DNA of 64,000 nucleotides from Hypoxylon rubiginosum (Eukaryota; Ascomycota; Sordariomycetes; Xylariales; Hypoxylaceae): NCBI GenBank assembly GCA_902806565.1, contig CADCXA010000055.1, positions 1,302,001 to 1,366,000 of the forward strand, read 5' to 3'. Positions within the stretch are counted from its first letter, which is position 1; each line of letters opens with the position of its first letter. A program made the position numbers and the translations under genes. The notes under the pieces were generated by a model. That model was not told where the DNA came from. It saw only the letters and a program-made list of their open reading frames with translations, and made no database searches. This document shows, in pieces, positions 1 to 11,329 of the stretch.

Positions 1-3000
1 CGATACCATTGCCATCTTGTGCTCCGTCAACCACTGGGGATCCGCGCTGGGATACCGATGGAATAGAAAGTCGACGCAGACCATATCCAACAAAGAGTCA
101 CCTAGGAACTCGAGTCGTTGGTAGTTTGGGATTCGCTCGTAGATAGTACCATAAGACGGATGCATAAATGCACTGCGTAGTAGGCGGGGATACTTGAACT
201 TGTAGCCAAGCTTCTTCTCGACCTGTCTCGCAACTTCACGTTGGACTGCGGTAGACTCGGCGCTTTGCCATTCGGGGATTTGGTACTCTGCGTAGTAGTC
301 CCCGTAACTCATCATCCTATGGTTTGGGTGGTTGACGAACTTGGTCACCGCCTGAATAGCCAAGTCGAAATTATTCTTTTCGTAGGCGGTTAGATATGAC
401 GCCCCGATGAGCGCCTCGCAAACGTCCGCAATTGACTTGTCTGCGAGTGAGTGAAGTCCTCTGCCAACGCCTTTCTTTCCCAAGATGCTAGTATTTTTCT
501 TGCCTCTCAGGAGTTCGAGGCCGTCTGGATACCATATTCGCCGGTTGAACCCTTTCGACCGGATTGATTCCTCAAGCTTTAGGTCTAGGGCATTGTTGAA
601 GAGGTTCTTATTGCAAATAAGCAACATGCGGTCAACGTGGTACTGGAATTCGTTGGCATCCGGGATACGGGAGAACAGAGCGATTGTCGTGCTCATCTTT
701 AAAAATGAATCGCCAAGGAACTCAAGACGCTCGTAGTTATTTCCCATACCTCGCTGGATATTTATCTGCTCTTCCGAGTGCTCTTCGGTGTTGTCGCTAT
801 CTTTGGTCATCGCCTCGAGAGCAAGGTCGGAGCGAATATCCAGGGATAGGGACTTGCAAGCGTCTAGTACGATGAGACAGGTCTCAAGTCGGTATATAAT
901 GGCTGGTAAGTTGTAAGCCATAGCAACAACATCAACCGGTAGCTTGGTGAATGTTAGATAAAAGCTCCTAATTAGTGGCAGTAGGGGCATCTTACCGGAG
1001 AAAACTTCAAGGTCTGAAAGACTAGGAAGCATTTCCGCTCCATGTCTTGAGGCTTGTCAAGTTCGTCTAGCAGGTTTCGGCGAAGAGGGATAAACTCGGC
1101 TTCTACGACAGGCAAATCAAGCCGGACTGTCAATTTGGAGCGAGCCTTTGCCCACAAACTAATACTGTAATTCCAGATATCATTCGGTGCATTTTGCGAG
1201 GCTTTACGAGCCGACTGGGTCTTGGGAACGCCAGGAGGCTCTGCATCAGTTGGCTTGAGATCGTAGCGGCGGCGAACCGTATAGAATTTACGTGAGCCGT
1301 CGTGTGGGTCAATAACGAACCGGTCCTCGAAGAATTCGTCAGGTTGTGTTTCCCATTCGAGTGATCTTCCTGTATCTTGGAGCTCGGAGAGACAGTCCCA
1401 GTCAATCAAAGTACGAGCATCGTTGGTGACACTCGTAAAATCGAAGCTGTGCGTGTGTTGAAGAGGGGCAAGCAAATAGGGCATATTCTCCAAGTCTGAG
1501 CGATATTCCTTGCTGAATATATCATCAAAGACTTTCAAGGTGAAGTGATTAAGCAGCTCAGCCTCTGCCAATGTCACATCTATAGCGTCCTGGAGTGGAA
1601 CGCATTCCACATCCGAGGTGCGTTGGTTACTGAAGAACAGAGGGAACTTAGCAACCTGAGGGAGCGGATGTCTGGTGAGAATAGCTAAAGGTCTCGAAGG
1701 CCTGTCGAGGACTTCAGGAGAAGACATCTTCAGCACCGTCAGGAATAACTTTGCTGGCATGCCTCGATTATCCCAGATGCTAGGCTTTATACGCATAGGG
1801 TACTCAGCCCGCTTCTTCGAACTGATTGCCAAGTGTGCATTACGCATACTAGGGAGTTTTTTGGTGAAGGTCGACTGCAAGTAGTCGTCGAGGTATTTCT
1901 TCTTCTTTAATAGTAGGCACATCTCGAAAGCAGCCGAACACTTTGCTACCTGCTTGGATGTAGCACGTCGCCCAATCGCGCTTTTGACCGGGGAGGTGTC
2001 TGGTAAAATCACCTCGCATTCGAACTCTCGGCCGACACGTCTCACTACATAATCAGCAGTGTAAATAGTGTCCAGGGGGCGTGGTAAGGTAGAGACGAAG
2101 CTAGCCAGGATATTGAGGCTTATCTTATACGTCAGCTTCGCACGAGTCGAAGGGACAATGTAAGTGCGGTGGCTCTTTTCCTTAGATAGGAAGTAGTCGA
2201 TGTTAAAATCGTTGCCAGTGAGAAGTCGATCCTCGGAGAGCGTATTGTAAAAGTTGCGGAGTCTTGTTTCACTGTCTTCATTGTCGAAAATAGACTGCAG
2301 CTGCCCACGATTGGCAAATTCGATCATGTGAAAGAACTTGGAGTCCTTGCGGCGCGCTCTACCCCTTGACTGTATATATTGAATCACCGTCTTGCAGAGA
2401 TTAAACCGAATGATGATGTTGCAGTCGGGGATGTCGATGCCTTCTTCACCGACACTGGTAGCAAAAATGCAATTCAGATCACCATTTCGAAACTGGTGCA
2501 TGGTCACAAATTGCTCCTTCAAGCTCATACCTGCCTCTCCCGATGAGCTACTCGCGGCTCCCAACTGTAAATAAGTCAGCTACAATTCAGAACAAATCAA
2601 CGACGATACGTACCAACGTGCCAAACTTATTATGAAGCATATCCATAGTAGGTTGCTTCAGAAGGTCGGCCAGCAACATTGCGGTCAGGCGCTGTTCCAC
2701 GAAGACGATGCACTTGTTCTGGTCTGAATCTAAGTGCTCCCGGAGCGCTCCAATGAGCGACTCAACTTTGCTAGACAAATGGAAGGGATCACGTCTAGGT
2801 TCCGGCAGTATATGCGCAGCTACCATCTCATAAGCTTCCCGTACCGCTGATCTCTCGGCGTCAAGGGCGGCCATGGGAAGATGAACTTTGCCGGACACGA
2901 AATTCATTTCCGTCCTCGCTTCCAATTTCAGGGCTTCCTGCTCCGTAAGGCACATTTTCCAGACCCTGTCGGCACACCAGCGACCCAGTTCTGCAGTGCA

Positions 3001-4195
3001 ATCTCTCGAATAGGTGAACAGCCTTGTGAAGACCTCATTGTGCCCGACTAGTTTGTATAGCTTCTGCCAAAGCGGCGTCTCAAATGGCTCTGGCGGCACG
3101 CTGTATTCTAGGAAATCCTCGATTGGCCGGTTGAGCGACGACTTCGTAAAGACCGAGGCGTCCGCCACGGTGACTATGTCGCAGTGTAAGAGTCCCTCTA
3201 GCTTCGCAGCCGCGGTGGTTACGTCGGTCTTAGAGTCAACAGGTGACGCAGTCATCCCTAAAACTCGAGGGCGTCTCTGTTCCTTTTCTTCCAAGGATGC
3301 GTAAAAGTCCTTGATAATCCTAGCGTACGGGTGGTTCTTCTTGGTATGGTGAGCTTCGTCAAATATCAAAAGGTTGATTTGCTCCATCTTGACAAACGAA
3401 TGATGCAGACAGGAGAGAAGGATGTCCGCAGTGCAGACTATGACCATGCTCTCCTCGAACTTCTGCTTCCAGAAGTCGTGATTAAGGGTGACCCCGCCGC
3501 TATCACCATGGAATCGTTGGACAGGATGGTCGAGATTAGCCCTGAGGACTTCATACTGCTGAAAAACCAATGCAACTTTGTCCACCTACAACACATGTTA
3601 GTAGGGCGAGACGGGAAGTGTGACGGGGAGCTAGAGACCAAAAAGAAAGAAACCCTATGAGGCTTGCCAGCGTGTCTGTCTTCAAGCTCCTGCTCAACAG
3701 TGTGACGAAGGAGAAGGGCGGCAATGAGCGTTTTCCCGGTTCCTAAGTAATTTCCAAGTAAGCCACTGAACGATGTCTACCTACCTACCGAGAAAACGCA
3801 CCTGTATCTAGGACGGCAATGATATTTTTCTCTTTGGCTCTCTCGAACAACTCGGTTTGATATTCCCTCGGACTTGAGATGATCTTTTCGCTCTCTGCTT
3901 CCTGCGCAAGTACATGCATAGACTTGTCCTGGTCCCTGATGGTTGATCCAGGAAAAGACGTATATATATTTTCCTGATGATCTCTCAGAAACTGAGAGAA
4001 TTGTAGATTGTCGAGCACTTTCCGCGTCGCGCCGGGGGGCTGCATAGCCACTGCGGATCCTGTGAGAGAAGCATTATCATCTTCAGAATCAGAACCACTG
4101 TCACTATTTAACGAGTGACCTATCTCTCCCGAGTCTAGAGAAGACCTCAAGCGAACTTCTTGGTTGCCATCCTTAGATGGGTTCAACGAAGACAT
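1..4195 (-). CDS. dcl1: Dicer-like protein 1 (RNase III helicase), 3' end outside window
   Basis: Dicer-like ribonuclease that cuts double-stranded RNA into small RNAs. Exons on the minus strand are 4195-3802, 3742-3639, 3585-2614, 2564-996 and 942-1, giving 1,327 in-frame residues; introns are 59, 53, 49 and 53 bp. Splicing restores the Walker A motif DTGTGKT (about residues 129-135) across intron 1. The DEAH box is at about 242-245, and helicase motif [10 protein letters not shown] at about 555-562. The Dicer dimerisation region follows. RNase IIIa has [10 protein letters not shown] at about 1084, and RNase IIIb starts with [10 protein letters not shown] at about 1290. The rest of RNase IIIb and any C-terminal dsRNA-binding part lie beyond base 1. 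The text around the DEAH box ([11 protein letters not shown]) fits fungal DCL1 better than DCL2. In Neurospora, DCL1 acts in meiotic silencing and redundantly in quelling. The start is the first ATG ahead of a Ser/Asp-rich N-terminus. Confidence 0.95.
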
Positions 4196-5244
4196 TTTAG
4201 GACGAAGATAGGGCGACCAAGAGCATGAGCTGTCTGAAGGGGATATGTCGCTCTTCCACCAGGAAGAGATTAATAACCCATATAACTTTGCGTGTGCTGA
4301 GGGACTGTGATGTAGAAGATGATGTGATGCTAGCTTGGGGATACTTCACATACGTATGAAGAGGCTTGACGAAGTTGAACTAGAGTATCAATGCCTAGTT
4401 CATCCACGGAGAAGAAGGAAATCATAGAGTGTGGGATTGGAGTATTGAATGTGACAAAACGTGAAAGTGGTTATTGGAAGTAACGAATGATAGGTTTGTT
4501 CCAGTTTGCTACTGCGGCGGCACCTACGTCCTTACCGTTACTTGTTCCTTCTGTAGCCCAGCAACCTCTTAACGCGGTGAGTGCAATTGCTCGAATTTTA
4601 AATACCTACATACATACTCACGTGTAATCAAGCCCTGTCTTTGGGCAGATTGCATCAGGCATTGTCCTGGTCAACGGCAAGGCCTTGGCCAAGTTGCTGA
4701 TTTCGACCTGGGTTGAGCCATGACGCCTCTACCTTTTCCCAGGGCTATCCTAAGTATTATAAACATATATATGATAATGAATGGCAGAATTACAAAGGCG
4801 CGTCGTAGGTTTGCTTGGGTATTTGCATGTGGTATGTGGAAGCCAAACCGTGAGATGGTGATGGATGCCGCCCAATACTTTTACTTGAATAAACTGCCCA
4901 ATTGACTACATATGTGGCAAGATGCATATGCATTTAAAAGATGGCCTCCCCTACTAAGTTCAAACTCGAAATTCGGTGCCCAAATCCACCTGCAGACCCC
5001 TGCCATCAAATGTTGCCGTCGCTGACGTCTTCATCTCGCCAATCTCGCCAACACTCCTCCTAGCAACTGATAAACCCGATCTCGAAGGTACTTCCTATGA
5101 AAAGGGACTTCGATTATACCTTCCTACTAGTATCTATTGCCTCTAGCTCTGTTAACCTCGTCTTCAAAACAACTGAGGATTTCCCCAATTTTCCTACGCT
5201 TACAAAGTGCCTCTCGTTTATCTCACCACTGGCGAATCGTCAGC
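4196..5244. promoter_or_regulatory. Divergent intergenic region, DCL1 / TAP42
   Basis: About 1.05 kb between two divergent start codons, so it must carry both promoters. I see no conserved ORF; the 61-codon ORF at 4720-4905 has no recognisable content. A short AT-rich stretch lies near 4756-4775. The 100 bp before the TAP42 start is C/T-rich, as is common in fungal promoters. Confidence 0.6.
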
Positions 5245-6330
5245 ATGAGTGAGCAACCGAGGAGCCTGAAGTCGGTATTTCAAGCCGCTGAGCTTAATCG
5301 CATAGCAGTAGAGGGTACTTATGAGGCCAACTCGCCCACCTATTATGAGGATCTCGCGCAGGCTCTAGAGCTATACCAAGAATGCATCCAGATCATCAAC
5401 AAGATTTCCCTATTCAGTCCTAACGAAGGGCTCGAGGATATCTCTACATCTGACCTCCCTTACTTGTTGGTTAATTATCGCATATCTGAACTCCTGCAGA
5501 AGATCTCAACGCAGTCGCCCCAGGAGAGAAAGACTGCCTTGAAAACGACTCGAGAGGCATATGAGAGATTCTTACATCTTCTTGACAACTATGCAATACT
5601 GTCCCAGTCAGACAGCAAGCTCTTTACCGAATACAATGACGATCCCGCAGCCTTCTCTACGATATCTACTTCGGACCCGGCAGCCCGGCGGAATGCCAAG
5701 ATTGCTAACTTCAAGACGGAAAAGGAGTTGAAGACTAAACTAGCATACATGCAAAAGTCGCCGCGGTACCTGGAAGATGGGGGAGACGAGGAGGCGGTTC
5801 GGGAGTTGTACCTGACGAATATTGCGTTTTGCACGCATCTGACGTTCCAGGGCCTGGAGAGTATCAACCGGGAGATGGAGATACTAGCGCAAGCCCCCAT
5901 TCCTCTGATGCCGCAGGCTACAACGGTTCAAGATGACGAGAGGCGGCGCAAGGAAGCACATACCGATGGCTACTCGGAGAGATTGGACCGACCTCTAAAT
6001 TCTCTCCTGACGAACTCTAACGGTCCGCTTCTCAGCAGAGAAGGAAAACCCTTGCGGCCGTTCACGCTCACCTCGGACCGGCAAGAGCTTCAGAGGGGCG
6101 TATTCCGCCCGGGCCACAACCTTCCAACCATGAGTATCGACGAGTACTTGGAGGAGGAGCGCAGACAAGGAAATATCATCGAGGGTGGTGGGGAGGCTAG
6201 TGGGCGACAGCCGGAGCCAGATGAGGACAATATAGAGAAGGCCGATGCTGAGACAATGAAGGCTAGGGAATGGGATGAATTCAAGGAAGCTAATGCCCGA
6301 GGGAGCGGAAATACCTTGAATAGAGGTTAA
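5245..6330 (+). CDS. tap42: TAP42/alpha4-family regulator of PP2A-type phosphatases
   Basis: Single-exon gene, 361 residues. TAP42/IGBP1 proteins bind the catalytic subunits of PP2A, PP4 and PP6 and link them to TOR signalling in the cytosol. The family pattern is visible along the whole length: an N-terminal helical TPR-like half beginning MSEQPRSLKSVFQAAE, then YEDLAQALELYQEC, a central lysine-rich link (TEKELKTKLAYMQKS), the block VRELYLTNIAFCTHLTFQGLESINREMEIL, and the C-terminal signature SREGKPLRPFTLTSDRQELQRGVFRPGHNLPTMSIDEYLEEE written here in pieces: REGKPLRPFTL, GVFRPGHNLPTMSIDEYL. It ends in an acidic tail. The start is the ATG at 5245. The frame stays open upstream to 5137 but contains no ATG there. 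It is divergent from DCL1 and followed by Cdc73 on the same strand. Confidence 0.93.
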   Translation: MSEQPRSLKSVFQAAELNRIAVEGTYEANSPTYYEDLAQALELYQECIQIINKISLFSPNEGLEDISTSDLPYLLVNYRISELLQKISTQSPQERKTALKTTREAYERFLHLLDNYAILSQSDSKLFTEYNDDPAAFSTISTSDPAARRNAKIANFKTEKELKTKLAYMQKSPRYLEDGGDEEAVRELYLTNIAFCTHLTFQGLESINREMEILAQAPIPLMPQATTVQDDERRRKEAHTDGYSERLDRPLNSLLTNSNGPLLSREGKPLRPFTLTSDRQELQRGVFRPGHNLPTMSIDEYLEEERRQGNIIEGGGEASGRQPEPDEDNIEKADAETMKAREWDEFKEANARGSGNTLNRG

Positions 6331-6807
6331 GCATGTCTTCAAGATAGCAAAGAGGGTTACCTAATAAAAGCTCATAAAAGATCCATGTTTTGATATTTTG
6401 AGGTATTCATCACCAGATGCCATTTCTGCAAGTTATCAAGTTATCATTTACAGATTAATCTACCTTGCCTCGCTACCATGCAGCCTGTGAACCCAAATAC
6501 AAGCAGCTCCCACGTGGGTATTGCTTGGTAACCAAGCTGTCGGAAACTATCGGCTAAATGTATAAACAGGAGCTATGAAATCGGTTAACTTAATATCCAG
6601 CCCGTTTAACCCCGATAATTAACTACTAGGTAGGTAGCTCATGCAGGTAGCCTCGTAATTCAAGGCTATCCCATCCATCTTTCCATCTCATGCTCAGCCG
6701 TTGTTGAGCTATTGTTCAACCGTCGTTCAACCCACGCTCAACCCACGCTCAGCCATTGTTGAAGTAGTACATAGGTACCTAAACCGGTTCGCGCCACCAA
6801 AAAAAAT
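6331..6807. promoter_or_regulatory. Intergenic region upstream of Cdc73
   Basis: 477 bp between the TAP42 stop and the Cdc73 ATG. Its last 120 bp carry a cluster of short repeats (listed separately). A TAGGTAGGTA-type motif occurs near 6629. An A-rich leader (CCAAAAAAAATATGG) surrounds the Cdc73 start. Confidence 0.5.
6692..6762. repeat. Short direct repeats in the Cdc73 promoter
   Basis: GCTCAGCCGTTGTTGA at 6692-6707 returns as GCTCAGCCATTGTTGA at 6747-6762 (15 of 16 bases). Between them the 11-bp unit CAACCCACGCT is repeated twice in tandem. The block ends 46 bp before the start codon. Confidence 0.7.
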
Positions 6808-8137
6808 ATGGCTGCCGCAGAGTTAGATCCGCTCCTCCTGCTCCGCCAGTCCATCGCGTCCGGCGCCGCGATCCTCCCGACCGCGTCGGACGACGCCGCG
6901 GCGGCCGAGGTGCCCCTGTCGCAAGCCACGCACCTCACCTTCTCGACGCCGTCCCACATCGCCCTGCCCATCGACACCCAGACGCGCTTCGCCTCCAACG
7001 ACACCCCCGTCGACCTGCGCAGCATCTACTTCGCCTGGCTCAAGCGCGAGGTCGCCATCCCCGAGTACAATGCGTCCGCGTCGCAGCTCAACGACGAGCT
7101 CGGGACGACCGGGGGCCAGGTCCGCAAGTTCGCCTTCGTCGAGCGCCTCGACCTCATCACCTGGCTCGAGGGCGCCAGCGAGGAGTCCGAGTACATCAAG
7201 CCGCTCGCCGGCGACAAGGACGGCTCCACCTCGACGGCGGCAGCGGCTCTGGCTTCTAAGGGTGCCGCTGCTCCCGCAATCGGCTCGAAGCTGGGAAGAT
7301 CGGGGAAGGGCACGATGGACCCGCGATTGGCCGTCATCTACAATAGCGAGCGTAAGATGGGCGACCGAAATAGCGTGCTCCGAGGTGTCAAGCCTACAGT
7401 AGGTGTCTTTCGGTGCCTTTCACGTCCTACTTTCCAACGGAATACGAGCTAATGCACATACTTCATTATAGGACTTCTCCCATGTTCGCAAGTCATCTGC
7501 GATCTTCATGTCCAAGAAACCATCCCAGTCTTCGGCCACCAACCTCTCCGGCAACCCCGAGCTAGCAACGCGCCAGAAGCAGCGGCGCCCCGACCCCATC
7601 ATCCTCCTCTCGCCCTCGGCGTCCTCGCTCCTGCGCATGTCCAACATCAAGTCCTTCCTCGAGGGGAGCCAGTTCGTCCCGTCGGACTCGCTGTCCGCCA
7701 GCTCCAGCACGAGCGCCAGCATGTTGCACATCAACCGGCTCATGAAGGACATCGACCCGAACCGCCCCATGCGCTTCATCCTCGTCGAGGGGCCCGAGCA
7801 GTTCAAGCCCGAGTACTGGAGCCGCGTCGTCGCCGTCTTCACCACGGGCCAGAGCTGGCAGTTCAAGAACTACAAGTGGAGCAACCCCACCGAGCTCTTC
7901 CGCCACGTCCTCGGCGTCTACGTCGGCTGGCGCGGCGAGCAAGCCCCCGAGAGCGTCCGCTCCTGGGGCCACAGGGTCCTCAGCGTCGGCATCGACCCCT
8001 TCAAGGAGTCGGCCCACGCCAACCTCGAGACTAGCCGCTGGAGGGATCACGAGGTCGTCGAGCACATCTGGAAGGCCGTCGAGAGCAATATGCGTAGCAA
8101 GGGCTGGCGTAGGGATCAGGCCCCTACGTCCATATGA
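6808..8137 (+). CDS. cdc73: Cdc73, Paf1 complex subunit
   Basis: RNA polymerase II-associated factor Cdc73 (parafibromin family), a Paf1-complex subunit that acts in transcription elongation and co-transcriptional histone modification in the nucleus. Two exons, 6808-7398 and 7472-8137, encode 418 residues; the 73-bp phase-0 intron joins ..RGVKPT to DFSHVRKS... The N-terminal half carries YFAWLKREVAIPEYN and the DLITWLEG segment. The C-terminal Ras-like domain is clear: RRPDPIILLSPSASSLLRMS, SNIKSFLEGSQF, RFILVEGPEQFKPEYW, VVAVFTTGQSWQFKNYKW and LGVYVGWRGE. Codon use is strongly C/G-ending, which opens long antisense frames over the gene; these are shadows. The gene converges on the GPI protein at 9437. 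Confidence 0.95.
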
Positions 8138-9436
8138 GGTCTCGCTTTTGAAGAAGTAGGTCGACGGAAGTTAGTTTTCCCCTCAAGGGGGAAAATAGGG
8201 TAACCATGCAACAAGGCACGTTTTTAACGAGGGCCTGGAATATTCACTGGAAGCCTCGAATTGTCCTATGGGACGCTAAGCATAAGCATGCTCGCTTCAG
8301 GACTTTATAATTGGCTATTATGTACGACTAGTGATACGGCGGCAGCAGTGTTTGGCATGCTGTCTAGCAGACTCAGGACACAGAAGAAAAGGGATAGCTA
8401 TTGCAAACTACGGCGTTGGGGTCAAAAGCCGCGGAAAACCCAGGTTATAGACTAAAGCTTGCCTGAATACGGCGGCCATCTCGGTAGCACTGCTTGCTAG
8501 TCGAGAGTTAATGAGAATGATACCAAAGTAATTTGCCTCTTGTTGCTTGATATTGCCTGATGCGTGAGCTACCTAGCTACTAGGTAGGTACTAGAGGTAT
8601 GTGATCTAGAGAGAATATATCGTCTAATGGCAACTTGCTACCAAACTATACCTGCGAACAAGGTCTTTTAGAATGGATCCGTTGGACACCGGCCCCCAAA
8701 CGAGAGGATTAACCCAGGATCCTGGTTATGGAGAGTAAGGAGCAGACATCGGAGAGCCATCGGGGTAGACTGAAAGTTATACGCTCTTGGGACAATGTAT
8801 AGTTGCTATTCATACGGGTCTACGCACATGAAGGTGACATGTTAGGTCTACCTGAAGGTAGCAGGAACTTGTTTCTGGGGATGTGATACCACGTGATTGA
8901 AGTGGAATGCTGGGGCAAGCTGGTTAGGTAGTAGTTTGCGAAGGGCGTCTTGCTAATCACAGGGAGAAGGTCGAGGGAGAGCGCAAGACAGGGATGAACC
9001 CGGGGAATGCTGTTTTCGAGGGTACCACTTATCAGGAATAGTCAAAAGAATATGCTTAAGACATGTATTGAATAGTAAAGTACTCGGAACTGAGAGAAAA
9101 AAGCAATGTCCCCTTTCCGCCGTTCCCAGTCCAAAACCCCATAATCCAAACCCAGTAATGCCTCGCTCCCCAAGACACAAACAGCACATGAAGAAAAGGA
9201 ACTAACGGGAGAAAGAAAACAGGGCTTTAGATAGACCAAAATAGACATTGTATCTCGATCTCGATCCTGCCCACAACATGTATCCTACAAAAGAAATTTT
9301 GTCATAGTCCATCCACTGTTCTTCGTCGCTCCAGTTTCGTCTCTATAGGTCTCTGCAATCTCTTGATTTCTCCCGTCTCTCCATATGACTTGAACACACA
9401 ACTGGCATCCTTCCCCTGCCATCAACGAACCACCAC
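8138..9436. other. Intergenic region, convergent 3' ends
   Basis: 1.3 kb between the stop codons of Cdc73 and the GPI-anchored protein. It holds the two 3' UTRs and a CTACCTAGCTACTAGGTAGGTAC-like stretch near 8570. No coding sequence is recognised. Confidence 0.5.
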
Positions 9437-10170
9437 TTATAGAGCAAGCGCACCCATAAACGCGGCGAACAGCGCGACGGCAAAGCCCGACTGGCTCTGG
9501 CTGGAAGGCGCACCGGCGACCTGGATGGCCGAGGGCGACCCGGGCGCGGGCTGCGCGGTGTACACGGCGCTGACGCTGGCGGTAGTCGCCGGGGGATACT
9601 CGGGCGCGGCACCGGCGGGGACGGTAGGAGCGGCGCTGCCGGCGGGAGGCGCGGGGTATCCGGGCGCAGGGGATCCAGGCGCAGGGGAGCCGGGCATCGC
9701 CGGGTACGTGGCGCCGGGCGTGGCTGGCACGGCGGGGACCATGGCCGTGGGGGTGACGCCCGGGGCGCAGAGGGAGGAGGTGATCTTCATGACGGGCTTC
9801 AGGAGGCAATGATTAGCAAAAACGTCGTTGAGGCAAAAGTAGAATAGATAGAATAAACACGACTTACCTTAGTCACCGTGCACGGGCAGTCGGTGACGGT
9901 CAGAGTCTCGCCCTTGGTCACGGTGTAGGGGATCTTGTTGTACGTAAGAGTCGTCGCTTCCGGGCACACCGTCGTAAGCTGCTGCACCACGACGGTAGTA
10001 GGAACCGTAGTATTGTAGTACTGCCAGACGGGCTCGGGCGCCGCCGTGCCCTTGGCCGGCGTCGTCACGTTGTCGGCCTTGTACGCGGGGTACTCGGCCG
10101 GGTAGTCAGCCATGGCACCCGAGGCGGCGGCGGCGACGAGCCCGAAGATAGCGGTGGTCTTGGTGAACAT
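9437..10170 (-). CDS. Secreted GPI-anchored cell-surface protein, CCG-6-like
   Basis: Two exons, 10170-9868 and 9796-9437, encode 220 residues; the 71-bp intron is phase 0 and joins CPCTVTK to PVMKITSS. Residues 1 to about 21 are a typical signal peptide (MFTKTTAIFGLVAAAASGAMA). A Thr/Val-rich core follows, with YTVTKGETLTVTDCPCTVTK, a motif I associate with the clock-controlled CCG-6 type of Sordariomycete wall proteins. Next comes a long Pro/Ala/Gly/Ser-rich stretch likely to be O-glycosylated. The protein ends in a small-residue site and the hydrophobic tail GFAVALFAAFMGALAL, the pattern of a GPI-attachment signal. The role is inferred to be structural, at the cell wall or plasma membrane. 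Assignment to CCG-6 rests on motif resemblance only. Confidence 0.85.
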
Positions 10171-11329
10171 TTTCGTTTGATTTGAGATTTGAAGTTGGGC
10201 AAGAGACCTTGGAAAACGAGTAGCTGGCTGTAACGGTTAACGAGCGACGAGAGAGCAAGTAGTTGTAGTTTTCTGCAAAACTGCAAAAGAAGAGATCCGG
10301 AAGAGGAGATGGAGTGGTCTTAAAAGGGCCCAGGGGAAGGGAAACAAAGGGGCTCGACTCAACTCGGGAGAATCTGCAATAAGACAGACAATACTCCGTA
10401 GTAACCAATAGGTTCGTCGCGCCGGGCGAGACAGGCAAAACAAAAGCATATTTCCAATGCCTTCGATCGTGTCTTGGAATGTATCGGGGCACGGTAAAGC
10501 CATCTCGTCCGTCGTCCCATTCCACCAACCCTAGACTCGTTCAAACGATTGCAGCTAAGAATTTTAGAACACACTGCAGATCACGTTCCAATTAAGACTG
10601 ACTACCGAAAGAAAGTCTCCCTGGTTCAAAATTTGTTTTCCATTTTTCGAGAATCACGGCGGATTCAGCCGATCGTATGTACAAGTTGCCGGCAGTTTGA
10701 CCGAACGCGTCCTCCACTGCCCAATCACTATCTGCACCTAGATGATTGGATATGCTGGCAATACCGGGTTGCCACGATGCGAGTCCATCCTCTGTCTTCC
10801 AAGAAACCACCATTATAAGGCTGCAATGCCCACAACGCAATAACACGCCTCGCAAGCTTCAATTCGCCCAAGAAACGATTGCTCGCTGATGCACCCCGAT
10901 CTTTCCGTCGTGCGTAGGTTATCGATGGGGATCGCGCCCCAACTTATGTCGGTACCTCTGCTTGAGCCAAGTCCCCCAATATACACATTGGCTACTTTCC
11001 TCTGTCCATTGCACTTTCGATAAAAAACAACTCAAATGAGCCACGCGATGATGGGTGTGGTTCAGAACGCCGATGGGTGTCTCTATGCTGGTTTATCCTT
11101 CAACGCCGCCCGGGTAACTAAGAAATTCTTAAGTAGAGAAACAAATGTCGGAGAGATTGTATTATGTCTTTGCGATCAAACACCGCTGGGTTAAGCGACG
11201 TCGTCATCAAATGAGAAATAGATTTCGGTAATCCATGTCGAATAAATTGTTTGGCCGTCTCGAGACTGTAGCGGGCTCCAGGTTGCCCGTGACCCCGTAA
11301 CGCTACGAAACGCTGAACCATCGTCACTT
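10171..11329. promoter_or_regulatory. Upstream region of the GPI protein
   Basis: 1.16 kb between the start of the GPI-protein gene and the 3' end of flbA. It should hold the promoter of the former and the 3' UTR of the latter. ORFs here have no recognisable content. Confidence 0.5.

Noticed and set aside
5137..5244. In-frame N-terminal extension of TAP42 that looks like a mitochondrial presequence
   Set aside because: The extension contains no ATG; its first codon is TTG. The family starts at MSEQPRSLKS, so the ATG at 5245 was used.
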